The notes: a model not told the origin generated them from the sequence alone. A stretch of 64,000 nt of DNA from Gymnorhina tibicen (GCA_013399875.1 VXAZ01000289.1:393744-457743), one strand, 5' to 3'; numbered from the stretch's first letter, positions 37,101-50,458 are shown. Translations and numbers: made by a program.

Positions 37101-40100
37101 CCAAACTCAAAATCCCAAGAGAAAAGATTCAACTGGTGTGTTGCAACATCCTTCCTCTGTTTTTGCTAATCCTGTTTCTCAGTCTGTTGGCTAAGGTCCA
37201 GTATAATATCTCAAGGACACCCCAGTTCCATGGGGGGAAAAAGGAGAGATGCAAATAATTTTGAAAACACTTGTTTACACGGTTTTGTAATTTCTTGGGA
37301 ATCTTAAATTAAATACAATCACCCATGAAATGAAAATAACCCGAGGAAGAAGTTAGTAAAGGGCTTGTCAATATATCCAGTGAGGACTGAAACATGGTAA
37401 ACATACTGCTACTAAAAGGAACAGAGATATAGCTGCCAAAGTCTGGGTTTCTCTGGTTTGTAAGTCTAATTTAGTGCCCATTGAGGATGTCCAGTTCTCA
37501 GCTCCTGAACAGCTTGACTCCTGAAGCCCTGCTTCTTGCAGTAGGTTCTGTAGGTTTGGGTCTCCATAGTTCATTTCTGCAAAAATCCTGTCAGTTCGTG
37601 AGGAATGGTTTTCTAGCACTTTATTCCGTCACATCTCTCGAGAATGCAGTGTAGGATTAAGGCAAATCTATGATACATTTTCAGAGCAGTTTGCATTTAG
37701 CAGTGCAATATATGTAATACTTACACAGGTAAACTTTCCCCTAAAAGTATGTGCTGGACACAGGGCATAAGCACAGGGCTCTCCCAGCCTTGCCACGGGG
37801 AGGTTCCCAGTGGGACATGGACAGGGCTCCAGCAGCTGCATCCGGGGAAGGACAGCTTCATGCAAGACTGGCAGCTCAGGGGTCTGCCATGGAGCCAGCT
37901 GTGAGAGCTGTGGACTGTGGCATGCAGGCCAGATGTAAAGGAGCAAACTGCTGGCATAAAAACAGCTCCTGCTCTTTATTCGGCATCCTGCAACGGCCTA
38001 TGATACTGGGAAGGGACGGATCAGAGATCTGTGGAGCGCTACTTTTTCATGCTGATTGCAGGGGACTGCATTAATAGGGCTGCTGAATGTTGATAAGGGC
38101 TGCTATAGTGAGAGAAGCCAACTGATATGATAAGACATGTATTTTTGTGCCATGTTTCAAGCCATTTAATAGCATTGGTGGGGGTGGGGTGAACAGGAGC
38201 AAAAGTTGGGTTAAAAGATGTTCTTTATGTTAGAGAAACCTACTTGAACTTGCTTTCCTGTAGTTTAAATGAAAAACTGGGTTAAATTAGTTCTGATAAA
38301 ACACTAACTGCATGAATTATTGTTCACAGGCAGGAAAAGTGCGAATTTATATCCCAATTCTGTCCATGCATTCTTTTGGGTTTGGGGTGGGTTTTTTATC
38401 ACCCCCCACAGGACAGTACTTGAGGCCTTTCCTGAATAATAGCATCAATTGTAAGAAACTGCATGTGAGGATTCTGCATTACCTCTAACCCAGGGACAAG
38501 GATGCCAAACTTGCTTTCATTGTGGATGATTTGATTAATCTTTTATTGAGTCTGTGAAAGGCTATTGAACCTACTTGGACATGTTTTCTGTGTTTCAAAG
38601 ACTCGAGGTGTTTTTTTTATCCAGTCCCTCCCCTTTCCCTCTGAGCGCAGAAAGCCTGCAATTATGGGCATATGGGCAGTTTTCAATGGGTGGAGCTTTT
38701 GCTAACAGCCAGGACTTGTTGGGGCACAGAGTGGAGGAGCTGGATTGCACTTGGACCAGAATGAAAGCTACTTCATATGGTGCCACTCAACCCCCCAGGG
38801 CTGGGACCTCCCCTCATTTCTGGATGTGCACGCTTGGAAGCCAGGATTTGGCCTTGGAGCAGGCATGTGTCATGATTCCAGCTGTAATCAGTTGCTCCTC
38901 TGCTGGGGGGAACAGACACGCAGTGAATCCATATACGCTTCCATGTCCTCTGCCAGCACCCCTACCTCCTCTGGTCATGCTTTCCTGTGCAAACCAGGAA
39001 AGGGTAACATTTGCATGAAAACTCACAGAAACTGGGTGATCACAGAGATCCTCAGTCCTGCCATGCTTGACTAAAACCAGGCAATGGTTTCAAGAGCTGC
39101 TGTACCAGGGAGCGTCTGACCTTTTACGACTTGCTTGTGTAGAAAACCAACCTTGAACAAATCTTGAGCAGACCTGAGTGCCTTTGGAGAAAGTGAGATT
39201 TCTTCATTTGTCTCCTGTTGCCTGGAGCCCTTAGGAGTGAGGTCTGGGTCTTTCCAAGACCTTTTCCAAGCCCCCTCTCAAAGCCTTACCTGAACCACTT
39301 GAATGTGTGGGCAGCTGCTGCTTTTCCATCAAGAGGCTGTGGTAATGTGGGCATGTGGCAACACAGGTGAGGAGCACAAAAAGGGCATTGCCAGAGGGAA
39401 AGGGAAAGGCACCATCTACGAGCTCTGGTCTTCTTGATGAACCTCAGGACCCTCTATTAGAGGACAGTGACCCACTCCTAAAAGTTTGCAGTGATGAAGC
39501 AGCTCCCTTTGTAGGACTCACCACCCTGCTCTGATGTATCTCAACCTACATTCAAATCTAGATGTCCTGATGGGTGCTTCATGGTGTCACGTTTGTCTCT
39601 GGATGGGATCTGTCTTTGTCACTGCAGACAGCTCTGCCCTCTCAGCCTGCAGTCTAGATATTTAGCTGATTTTTACAACAGTGCAGTATGCTTGTGGAGG
39701 CAAGGCAATTTTTCCTCCTTGCAGAGGCTGTTCTGGGTCTTTCTGGCAGCTTTCTGTCTTGGCTCACAGGGTCATTAATGCTGTTAATGGTTGTAAAATT
39801 ACTGTACCTGTTCCTAATATCAGTTGACTTTGGCCTCGAGAGAGGGTGCTACCCTTCACACTTTAGCATTTCACAAAGACTTTAAATGCTGGCAGAGAGA
39901 GCTGGGCATGAACTAATCTGGGCTGCAAGTTACAGGTTGCTTCACTTAAGCTTTTTCACGTGTTGACTTCAGGATCATAGTTTCTGTATGATTCCACTGA
40001 TGTAAATGTGAGAGTTCATTTTTCCCCCTGCACTTCTGACTGAGCTTGAAAAATTAGTTCCTCTGAAAGCCAATCTGTTTTAGCATTTGCTGAAGTGAAC

Positions 40101-42599
40101 CTTTCTTTCCAGGCAAGTGGAGTACTGGGCTAAGATTGAGCTTTGTGATTCAATCCTTCAGCTTGCAGCCACTCCTCACCCTTGGCATGAGGCTGAGGTG
40201 ACAGATCATTTCCTTCAAATAAAAAGCAAAATGTTCTTCTAAGAAGGCCTGAAATATCCATGGCCTGAAAGCTTCTTCAGGAATATAATTTATGGTGCGT
40301 GTTTGAGGGGGGGAGTGTCAGGTAGACGTATCCCATACATTTTTATCTGCGCAACATGCACGTTTCTTTCTATGATCCTTCACCCAGAATTGTATTTTAA
40401 TGTTACAACTGAAGATGGGTATTTAATTACTGTGGTGCCTGTAAGAAACTCCAGGCTCCTCTGAAGTCCTCTGAAAATGCAAAGTGTTTCACAATGTATG
40501 AAGAGGTAATTTGCATGGAGAATCAATATGCTAATTATTGTGTCAACGCTTATTGTTTTAGCCTGTTTCTTGGCTCCTTGTCCCAGGGTATACAGCCACG
40601 TATGGTCCCAGTTCCTCTGCGAGATGTAAGATGTGCCTTGGCTCTGCGACAGTCACAGGACTTGTTAAAACAGATGCAAACCAAAGAAGACTGGCACAGC
40701 TTGTGCTGTCTTATCCAGTCTAGCTTCATACTGTCAGGGACATCAATTAAATCAGATGAAGAAATTAGGGAGCTTTTGTCTAGCTGGTGAGTTAAATAAA
40801 TATTGATTAAAATAAAATGATTGCTAAGCAGATGAGTCAAAATAACCACCATACCAATTCGTATGTTTATATAAAGCCAAGTGGTGTGGGAATACAAGTG
40901 TCAAATATAGGCCCAGAGATGTTCTCCTTCTTCATTTTATTTATTTCAAAGATGGTTGTGCTCTGAGTCAGGGACCATGAATAGTTGTGCCAGGCGCTGC
41001 GCTGCTTCAGAACAAAAAGATGAACTTTGCCTCTTGGCTTCTTCTGCAGCCCGACAGCTCTTTGGGACACTGGGGCCACGCACACGGGAGGAGCGTGAGA
41101 AGCAGGGGGACAATATGGATTTTAACATTGTGGCTCCCAGCAGGAAATGGTATAAACACAGGGCACACGCAACCTGTGGCTGCAGAGCTTTGGGCTGCTG
41201 AGTTTCTGACGGATAACACCGTGACGGGGCTGTGAGCCACCCAGGACAACAGCCAAAATTGTCCTGGGAGCTTGGAAAAAGCCACCAGAAAACAACATCT
41301 CTCTCTGCTAGGCCTGTTAGCTCCTAATTGCACAGTTACTAATGACTGAGCTACATTAATACAAGCTTGGATTACGCTTCCAGTCTTAAAGTGCTTGCTT
41401 TAGGGGCTGTGTATATATGTGGGGCATGGGGAAGGCCAGTGGAGAGGTGCTGTGGATTGGGATAAGCAGTCAGAAGAGAAGAACGTGGCTCTTTCCTCAC
41501 CCTTACTGTCCCTGGATGCAACAAGAAACAGTGCAGGCAAAAGGGACAGGTGTGCCCATGACAGTTCCTTGCTGTCCCGGTGTTCACAGCACAAATGAGA
41601 GTGGCTGGACCTCCTGCATTTGTCCAAATTTCCACGGCAAACTTTCTGGCAGATCACTTTGCATTTCGTGTTGTTTCCCCCTCACCTGGGAAAAAGGCTG
41701 CTGGATTATTGTTTTGCCAGCCAGCTGCTACGTTGCTGAACCAGTAGCTCACAATTGAGTCTGACACCTCACTGGACTCAAGTTTGCTTACCTAACCCTG
41801 TTATTCACCTCCCAAGGAACAGAATGGCTCCTACACCCACCCTGCATATGTCTTCCCTGGGACACATGTATTTGTTGTGGATCCCAGAAATCGGGGGCCA
41901 GGCCAGGGGCTGGTGGTGGGTGCTGCTGAGTCAGTCTTGCACCTTCTCCATGTTTACTCCTCACCTCCAGCATGAAGAAAATAGTTATTTACTCTAGCTC
42001 TGCAGCAAAGATAAAAAGAAAGAGTGGGGAAGGGTTTATAATATATTTATATTTAATAATAATTTTCAGGTATAATTTTTCTAAGTCTCTGTGATCTAGA
42101 GCTAGGAGAAAAATATTTGTAAATGGTGCTACTCCCCACCTCAGGCAACCATCAAAGCTTTCTTTTCACAAGTAGTTCTAGTTTTACTTTATCAAGGCTG
42201 CCAAGGGCTTTCTGAGCCTAATGACAAGCCTTTTAATTTGAACAAGCACATCTTTGGGTGGGTTTTCTCCCAAAAGCTGAGAGATGATACAGATGCAGGG
42301 TGAAGCTAACCTAGAGAAGACCTGCTCTGCTGCTGGCTAATCTCTTTTTTTTTTCCTTTGGTCTCTGATTTGTTTTGGGTTTGTTTTACTGGAAAATTTC
42401 TGGGGTACATTTGTTAGGCTTATGTTGTAACACTTCTACTTTTGCTCTACATGTCAGCTTTTCATTTTCAAATTGCTAGCTACTATCAGGTAACTGAGGT
42501 TAACAGAGGTCTCTTTCTTTAGCTGTAACTTAGAAAGCAGAGGAAGAGTAGAGACTATTGAGAAGTCCCACTTGAATTTTGGCTTTTGCTCCTTTACCT

Positions 42600-43090
42600 G
42601 CAGTAATTAAGCTCACCCCCCACAGCCCCTGGAAAGCAGCTCTGCCAGCGGGACACCTCCAGCAGCCGCTCTCGCAGGTGAGCACAAAGGCTCACAGAGC
42701 AGAAATGCCTTCGGGCCCCCGGCATGTCAATAGGTCTGCTCAGCTATGCCGAGTTTAGTCATGCATTTTAAGTTTCTTCCTGAACTGGGGTCTTAATTCT
42801 TGTGCCATTTTACTGGAACAAAGAGGTCAGATTATTTATAGGTCGGTCGCCTTTGTGTGCATGAAGCTAGCAATGCCTTCGGTGCTCCAGTTTCTGGGAC
42901 TCTTTTTCCCTCTGGCTCTTAAGTCTCGGCTATTCTCTCCTAATGCAATAACAGTAATTATCCTATCGCCGGCCACCGCAGCACCCTGCATTAGCGCCTG
43001 CCTTACCTAGTGCACAGCAAGGCTGGCAGCCAGGTAAAACCCCTGTAATTTATAGCTCATCAGAGAAGCCAGCCAGCCCACGGTCTTCCT
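42600..43090. promoter_or_regulatory. Candidate enhancer-like conserved element, intergenic
   Basis: A non-repetitive block. AACAAAG (SOX-type) at 42817-42823 directly abuts AGGTCA (nuclear-receptor half site) at 42824-42829, followed by TTTATAGGTCGGTCG. CAGTAATTA-type homeobox cores and a GC-richer stretch with GCCGGCCACC lie close by. It is unlike the flanking sequence and free of CR1. The regulatory role is inferred. Confidence 0.35.
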
Positions 43091-43507
43091 GTTTTGCAAA
43101 GAGACAGACTTATCACCTAGACGCTGCTGCGATGGGTGCACTGGAAAGGCAGGAAGATAAAAGTAGTGCGCATGCAAGCTCTGGCCCCATCTCTGTTTGT
43201 GTTCTCTGTTGTTTCATCCAGGCATGCAGTCAAGCAAAATCATCATGGCTCGATGCAACCAGGAGACAATATTGATGTGTTTTTGCTTCCCAGTAGACCC
43301 ATGACATTTCACAATGTAATTGCTGTTTCGCATCCGGCTGCTGAGTGTGGAACGAGATGCGGAGCTGGCCATGCCAGGGTGTCTCTGCTAAGGCTTAAAT
43401 TCAGATGGGAACATCTCAGATGTTTTATGTGCCTGGTGTCCTGTAGCACCCTGTAGGGTGTGCTGTACGATGCATGGACTGACTTTACTTCTTCAGTACT
43501 TGTACAG

Positions 43508-43942
43508 TTTGATGACCAGAGGGCTGGAGCACCTCTCCTGTGGAGACTGGCTGAGAGAGGTGGGGTTGTTCAGTCTGGAGAAGAGAAGGCTCTGGGGAGA
43601 CCTTACAGGACCTTCCAGTGCCTAAAAGGGGCTACAAGAGATCTGGATAGGGACTTTTTCAAGGGCCTGAAGTGATTGGACAAGGGGGAATGGCTTTGAA
43701 CCGAAAGATGGTAGGTTTAGATTAGATATCAGGAAGAAATTCTTCACTGTGAAGGTGGTGAGACACTGGAACAGGTTGCCCAGAGAAGTTGTGGATGACC
43801 CATTCCTAGCAGTGTTCAAGGCCAGGCTGGATGGAGTTTTGAGCCATCTGGTCTAGCAGAAGGTGTCCTTGCTCATGGCTGGGGGTTGCAACTAGATGAT
43901 CTGTAAGGTCCCTTCCAGCCCAAACCATTCTCTGATTCTATG
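43508..43942 (+). mobile_element. CR1 LINE 3' end, truncated
   Basis: A clear sense CR1 3' end. Blocks in order are GAGCACCTCTCCTGTGGAGA, GTTCAGTCTGGAGAAGAGAA, GAAATTCTTCACTGTGAAGG, AACAGGTTGCCCAGAGAAG and AAGGTCCCTTCCAGCCCAAA, then CTGATTCTATGAAA. It has lost the 5' part and lies in intergenic DNA. Confidence 0.95.
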
Positions 43943-46900
43943 AAATTCTCCTTCGTGACAGCACTTGTGGTGTGTCTGCTCTTGGGAGGACAAAATTGTT
44001 TCTTTAACTGCTAGGCTGACACATCCAGCAGGATTTGGAGGACAGTGGTATTTGATGAGGATAGATGATATTAAGAGCGGATCTTGAAAGAATCACTCTT
44101 GACACTTATCCGAGCCGCATGCAGGCAAGGTCAGATAGTCCTTTGTGCAGAGGGTGCAAACACACACACATCTGCACTGGAGAGATCAGTCAAGCAAAAC
44201 CTTCCTTGACACCCTTTGGACTTGGCCTGCTGCTGTTCTTCAGGCAGTGAGGCGCATTCTCCGACATGCCTTAGGACACCTCAGGATGATAAGCACAAAC
44301 TTACTAGCAAAGAAGTTTCTGGCAATGTTTTGCACTTCTGATGGTCCCATGGCCTCTGAAACTCAGCAGGAGCAAAGCAGCGGGGTCACAAGTACACTTC
44401 CTCTTTGCTCCTTTAGCTGCTGTTCATGTCTTTGGCTGAGATAAAAACTCTTTTGGAAATTATTCATATCTTCATTCGGTGCTTTGACAATCTGAGGAGA
44501 CTCCATTACTCAGTGATGCTTCGAGCTAGCAATGGTAGGGCCCAGATATCCTTGGATTTGACAACCAGCAAACATCTTCATCAGTGAAGTCATACAAGGC
44601 GACGCTGTTTTGATGTGCAATTAAGTTACTAGAGATCTAGTCACAGAGCAGAGCTTTGAACTAAGTAGCTCTCCCTGTTTGAAGCAAATGGGGAGAATAA
44701 ACACAAACACGTGTGCGTCTGAGGCTCAGTTTGCCAGCGGGCAAGCTGACAAGTGGGGCAACGTTGCCCAGCAAAGCTGACTCGAGTGGAGAAGGTGGAG
44801 GCTTCTGTGCAGGGGAGGCACAGACAGAGGCGTGGAGGTGAGGCATCCTGCACCCTGCGTGCTTGCTCCACGTGACTGGGATGCTCAGTTCTCTGGTTAA
44901 TCCTGGAGAGCCTTGCAGAAAGAGGACTTTATCATTTAGAGGCCAAAAAATACTAGTGTAAGCATCAGAAGCAAACCTGAACTGAAACTTGCAAAGCATT
45001 GCAGAAAAAAATGGGAAAAACTTCTTCAAAATCAATGTAAGGAAGGAAAAAAGGCAAAGTCAGACTGTTGTGCAGTAAATGAGATTAAAGATAATTTAGG
45101 CATGGCCTGCAATCAAAGGAGTATTTTACCTCTGCTCTGGTTTAAGGAAGACAAATCCTAGGGGTAAAAGAAGGCTGGTTAATGGGAACAGGGATATGGA
45201 AATAGAATTGTTACTATGCTCAAAGAGCAGGCGGCGTTCCTCTCGGGGAGGCAGGTCATGCCTGTCCAGGAGTTCTGGAAAGACCAGCATGAGAGGTGGC
45301 ATGTCTACTAGCAACTGTTTTTATACATCTGCCAAGACAGAGAGGGACCCTGTGACTGCAGGATATCCATTACAATGCGTTCAGTTGTGCAGGGTTAAAA
45401 AATAATCCAGCCAACCATCGGTGTCCTTGTAACTCTGACCCCACTGGTATGCGGGGCTTTGGAACATGCCTTGAAGGTTAATTAAAAATGCAAAGGCACA
45501 TCAAAAATGGGATGAAATGCAACTAAAGGCACATCCTGCCAGACTAACCTGATGGTTCTCTTTGATAAAACAATTATTTTTCCAGACAGGTGATATCTGC
45601 TAGATTTCCTTTATCTAGACTACTTTAATGTATTTGCTGTGATGTCAAGTGAGAAACCACTGATGTTGCTGGAGACAAAATAGATTATTAGAGAAATTGT
45701 GTTGTTGGTAAGAGGAAGAGAAAATGAGTGCTGAGGCTGGCGATCTCAGGTCAGGAGGAGTTATCCATGAGAGTTTTTCAAACAGGAGTTTTGGGATCAA
45801 TTTTGTTTCACTGTTTGCGTTAATGGCACGCTCCTGGCCCATGTGAGCACTGTGCTGATGAAATGTGCTGCACAAAGCTATGAGGCACTGCTGGCATGGA
45901 GGGGGTTTGCAGGCCAGGCAGATGAGCAGGGCACCTTGAGAATGGCTGTAATAAAAGGAGAGTGACATTCAAGTAAAAGACAAAGAGTCATGCAGGTGAA
46001 AACTGATGTCAGAGGTGGCTTTTGCTATTAACAGAGAGTGAATCAGTTGGGAAAAAAAAAAGACTGAGGAAAAAGAAAAATCAGCATTAGGTACTCACAG
46101 GAGAGATGTGTGCTTCCACCTTGATTCTGTTGTTGCACCTATTTCCAGCTGAGAAGAGGAAGTATTAGTGCCCACATCAACTCTCCTCCCCTCTTTTTGG
46201 GAAAGATGTATTAACAGCAGAGAAGACCAGCAAGGGAGACCAGGAGACTGGAGACATTCTTTCTGGGAGGCCACAGGAAGTTACTGGAGAACATGCATGT
46301 GATCATGGGGATGGAGTTTGATGAAACAGGCACCCTCCTGCTGTCTCAAGTATCTAAGTGCTCCCTGCTCCAGCCTAAGGCCAGCTCCCATTGTTGCCAG
46401 CCACTAGCATATCCACGTCTATTTTCTTTGGATTAGGGTCAAAAGCAGCCCCTGGAACAAGAAGCAGAAGTGGGGGTAGGGTGGGGGATGGAGAAAAGCT
46501 CAGTGGTGCCTCCCAGTGCTTTGGTACCAGATGATCCCGGGAGCAACTTTCCACTCTCTGTCCTAGGAGCTGCCAGCTCTTCCACCCCCAGTCCCTGGCA
46601 GCTGAGCTGTAGCATCAGGGGTCCGACTCCGACAGTGGCATTCTGTGAAGGAGCAGTTGCAGTGGTGTGCAATTGCATTTGTTTTAATATTTTTCCTTAA
46701 AGCTTGGAAAAGCAATGAAAAAATGAATAAAAACAACTGCCTGTCTACGTGATTCATAGCCAGAGCAACCAACTACATCTTGCTCTGGCTAGCAATTACC
46801 AGAGTTTTCATGCACGTGTTGTGGAGAAGGGAATTTGCAGAAGGGCTCCAGGGGAAGCCTAACCAAACAGGTATGAGCAGAACCTGACCCTCTGGCTGTG

Positions 46901-47420
46901 CCTCAGGCCAGTCAGATGTGGAGCAACCTGGGTCGGTAAGCTACATTGCTGCCTTTGTTGGAGATGCACTGGTAGAGGGGCTGTTGTAGTGGGCTGTCAG
47001 ATATGGCCCAGCAAGTGGCCAAGAAATGGTTTCCAGCCCAGGTTTGTTGACCGAATACTCAGGTCAGCAAGCAGAGCAGAAGTGCTCGGGGCTGCAGGGC
47101 CTTTTACAGAGGGACTGCAAGGTTACATTCCAGAATTTCTTCAGCTCCTCTAGGAGATAAAATTGTCTCCATCACTGCTGCCTTTCTAAAGGGAGGGGTG
47201 AGAGAGAAAGGCAGAATGCGAGAGAAGAGTGAGTGAGACAGAGAAGAGCTGGATGCTCATGCAAAGCTTCAAGAATTGAAAGTGGCGGCTCTTAACGCTT
47301 GTGCCTTAATTTGCAGCCTTGGCAAAGCAGTCAGGCAAGCTCTGGCTCCTCTCACGAGCAGTCGGGAGCAGAGTGGGACTCTCCCGCAGGCAGCGCCCTG
47401 GCAGGCTCTTGATTAACATG
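43943..47420. other. Intergenic DNA, nothing identified
   Basis: No exon, repeat family or structured element can be supported here. A purine-rich GAGA-type stretch occurs at about 47190-47245. Open frames are short and unsupported. Confidence 0.6.
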
Positions 47421-47660
47421 TTGGTGTTGAGAAGCTAAGTCAAATACAATTATTAAACTGATTATTCATATTCCATTCTGTTCACTGTGGGAAGATACTC
47501 CTTTTGGGGTTGTGTTTATTGGCCATAGAGATTGTCGGAGTGAATCTAATTAGCAAGAGAAATCCAAATGGAACAATGACTGGTAATTGTTTATGATGCA
47601 AGTGCATATTATACCAGCTCGAATGAAATCTTGGGTTGCAAGCAGCACTGAAAGGCAAAA
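47420..47660. promoter_or_regulatory. Candidate conserved non-coding element
   Basis: An A/T-rich, non-repetitive block with AATTATTAAACTGATTATTC, TCTAATTAGC and GGTAATTGTTTATGATGC, dense in homeobox-type cores. A 184-codon minus-strand open frame crosses it, but it shows no domain and is not splice-framed, so I read the block as non-coding. Its regulatory role is inferred only. Confidence 0.3.
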
Positions 47661-48125
47661 GAACATTTACAGTTGTACTTAAAACACTACAAGTTTTTAC
47701 CTTGCTGCCCTCAGGTGTGGTTGAGCTGAGCCTCCACCTGTACAACAGCAGTGACTTGTGAAATGCTTCCTGGTCACCACCAAAATAAAATGTTGCAAGA
47801 AATGAATGATCTGCAGAGCTTTGGTAGGAGAGGTGGTCAGTATCTGGGCTGAAAGCGATCCCTTGCTTTGCTTTCACCGGCACAAACCTCAGCTGCCTAA
47901 GGAACCGATTTAAAAAAACAGGACCCTTTTTACTTGCACAGTCTCTGGATTGTGTCTCCAGCCCAGGGGTCGGAGCATCCTGGGCCACCAGCTGTTGGTG
48001 CTGCTCTTGGCATGCATCTCCAGCTCCACCAAGCAAATGTGGGGCAGGCCGCCATCCAAATATTTTGGATTCAGTTTGGATCGTGAATTACGCAATACAC
48101 ACAGGCACACACACAAAACCTATTT

Positions 48126-48160
48126 TGTTGTTTCTGCCAAAACTTGTGGCAGAAACAACA
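48126..48160. repeat. Perfect 14-bp hairpin
   Basis: TGTTGTTTCTGCCA (48126-48139), a 7-nt spacer, then TGGCAGAAACAACA (48147-48160): fully complementary arms. Too short for a typical microRNA precursor; no known element recognised. Confidence 0.85.
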
Positions 48161-49728
48161 GGAGGTGGGCACGTAGACCTTTCCAACTGTACAGGGAGCT
48201 GTGCATCTGAATTTGTTGAAATGATCCGGTCCAGGGCCTGCATTTTGGTTAGCAGCCCCCAAAGCAGAGTGCTGATGACCGGCACTCTCACTCTGTGGAA
48301 ACTGCCGTGCTTAAACAGCCAGCGGAGCCAGGACAACTCGTAGCTGTCGTGGATTTGGTCCAGCACTGAGCTTCAGCTCTCACATGAGGTGGCCCTGATC
48401 CCATGCCTCGCTTCTCTCTTTCTAGCCTTGAAAATGTTTTGGACAGGTCTTCACTTCAAGACCTACTTATTCCTCTGTGTTTTTTGGGTAGGATGGGTTT
48501 GTAAGAAGTGAATTGTATAGAAATGTTGTGAAAGGTGGTTTAAGCTGCAACATTTCAGTTTTCAGAAGTTGAACATAAGTTAGATGTCTTTTTGGCAATA
48601 CTATAAATGTATATGTGATGGGAAGCCTGGACAGTTGAAACATTTTTTACTTATTCATCCTTCCAAATGCATGTGGGCAAGACAACCTGGTACAGACAAA
48701 AATGCAGAGTCTCCTTTGCAGTATTTACTTTACATTTTCTGTGTCACGAAAGATGGGAGTTAAAACAGACAAGGGTAGGAAGGAAAGTATAAGGAATAAT
48801 GTGAGTGATAGTTTCAAGACCAGAGCATTGGATAAGGCTTCTGTGTCCTTGACCAGAATGTGCAAGCTGGCTGATAAATATCCTTTCATTCATATGGTGT
48901 TGGAGTGCTGTAAGTGAAGTAGGACATTCAGCTAAAACGAAAATATTTTAGTTAAAAGAGAAAAAATATTTATATTAGCAGTTGCAGAACTTGAATAAAA
49001 ACAAACAAAAGCACTGGAAAATCTAATTCTGATACTTTTGTTTTAAATAGCATTGAAGAGAGGTCTGACATAGTTTTATACTGTCTTATAAAAACCCTCA
49101 AAATTTCAATAACACTTTTTTTATAAAAGTTTGGCAAAAGTTTTAAAAACAGAGAGAAAAGAAACCTTTCTTCTACGTAGTTCTCTTCCTAAAGCAGATT
49201 CGAGTTATCATAATGAGTCCACTGAATGGCATTCAGTTTTGCCACGCACATGTGAGATTGAGAATTAAAAACCTGTGAAAGTACACAATACATTTAATAT
49301 ATTTTAAGGATTTTTGTTTGAGGTTTTTCTTCCCAATGACTTTGCATAGAAGCTTTTCCATGTATCTAAATTCATACTTAGAAATGTATTTTTCACAGCT
49401 AAGAATGTAGTCATAACTTCAATTTTGCCTTGAAAATAATGATGAGATTTGGCTTTTTCTATGCTTTCATTTCTTCAGGATTGCAAACAGTGGTTTTTTT
49501 TTATTGCTCTTTGCTACTGAGATGTGTCAAGGAATTTCAAAGGCAAACAAAATTTTGCCACTGAACACAAAATTCCTACACTGTCAGGCAACCCTTGTTT
49601 CAGACATTAGGAGTGAATTTTTATTTTGCAAGTTATTAGAGTAAAAGAATGCATAAAAAAACCCAACTCAGTCATATTCAAACTCAGTTGAAAAAGGCAC
49701 CATGGAGCCTGAACTAGTGTAAAAGCTG

Positions 49729-49800
49729 GTCCAATTACGAGCAGGGGGTTGGACCATCGGAGAGCTCCAGACGTCCCTTCCAACCCAAATTACTCTATGT
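49729..49800 (+). mobile_element. CR1 3'-tail fragment
   Basis: GGGGGTTGGACCATCGGAGA, CTCCAGACGTCCCTTCCAAC and CCAAATTACTCTATG follow the CR1 terminal pattern. A short sense fragment. Confidence 0.65.
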
Positions 49801-50119
49801 TGCTAAAATAAAACTTTTTAACCTCACAATTTCTAGCATATTTTTTCAAGACTTATTTGAATCCAGACTTATTCCATATCTGAACACTTTTCTAAAAAAA
49901 CCAAAACTAGGCTCAGAGTTCATTTATCTTTTCATTATTATCAGTTACAATAAATAAATCTGCTACCTTCAACTGGAGGGCTAGAAAATAATTAAAAATT
50001 ACAAGGAGACCTCTTGGTATCACTTTAGGAAGAGTGAACAAATGCTCACGAGGAATCTTCACAAGCCATTTTGCTAATTCACTTACTGTGTGAGAAGGCA
50101 TAACAGAACCAGCAAGACA

Positions 50120-50458
50120 TCTCGGATCATATTATAACCAAGCTTTATTCTGTAACAGCTTCAATATACTAACAAAAACCTCACGTCTTTATTGCCCAAA
50201 ACCATTGCACTGTAGCTAACTTAAATTGCCTGGTGTTTTAAATGTACTTGCACGGAGACACCTCTGTAATGCGAGTTTCTCACTTGAAGTTATCAATCGA
50301 TGGAACATTTAAGGATACAAAAAGGGGAGAAACGTGGCAGAGCAGGTCAAGGTGGGCTCCCCGGTACAGAGCTGGACTCTCCATTCCGCCGTAACTTAGG
50401 GAACCATTAATGCCACGTATACAGTCCCCAGAGGAGTCAAGAAGGATGCAAGTCTTAT
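50120..50458 (-). terminator. 3'UTR and polyadenylation signals of the unidentified gene
   Basis: On the minus strand, AATAAA occurs at 50193-50188 (context GGCAATAAAGACG) and at 50149-50144 (CAGAATAAAGCTTGG). Both lie at a normal distance after the stop and are followed by mixed T/G-rich sequence. Cleavage is expected near 50170 or 50125. Their position right after a splice-framed terminal exon supports the gene model. Confidence 0.6.

Larger units (their letters stand above)
26821..42590. other. Intergenic DNA, no supported gene
   Basis: I see no splice-framed exons on either strand. Open frames up to about 155 codons (for example on the minus strand at 36646-37110) have no recognisable domain and overlap competing frames. 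Contents are a T-rich run at about 28620-28672, a pyrimidine run at about 31069-31100, (CA)9 at 32054-32071, and CR1 fragments at about 33765-33820 and 34044-34120. The rest shows nothing identifiable. Confidence 0.7.

Noticed and set aside
36646..37110. 154-codon minus-strand frame
   Set aside because: It overlaps another open frame of 116 codons on the same strand; its composition is not protein-like and no splice context was found.
47482..48036. 184-codon minus-strand frame, the longest outside FOXO3
   Set aside because: No domain, no splice framing with neighbours, and it runs through an A/T-rich block that looks like non-coding DNA. It could be chance in a 64 kb window.
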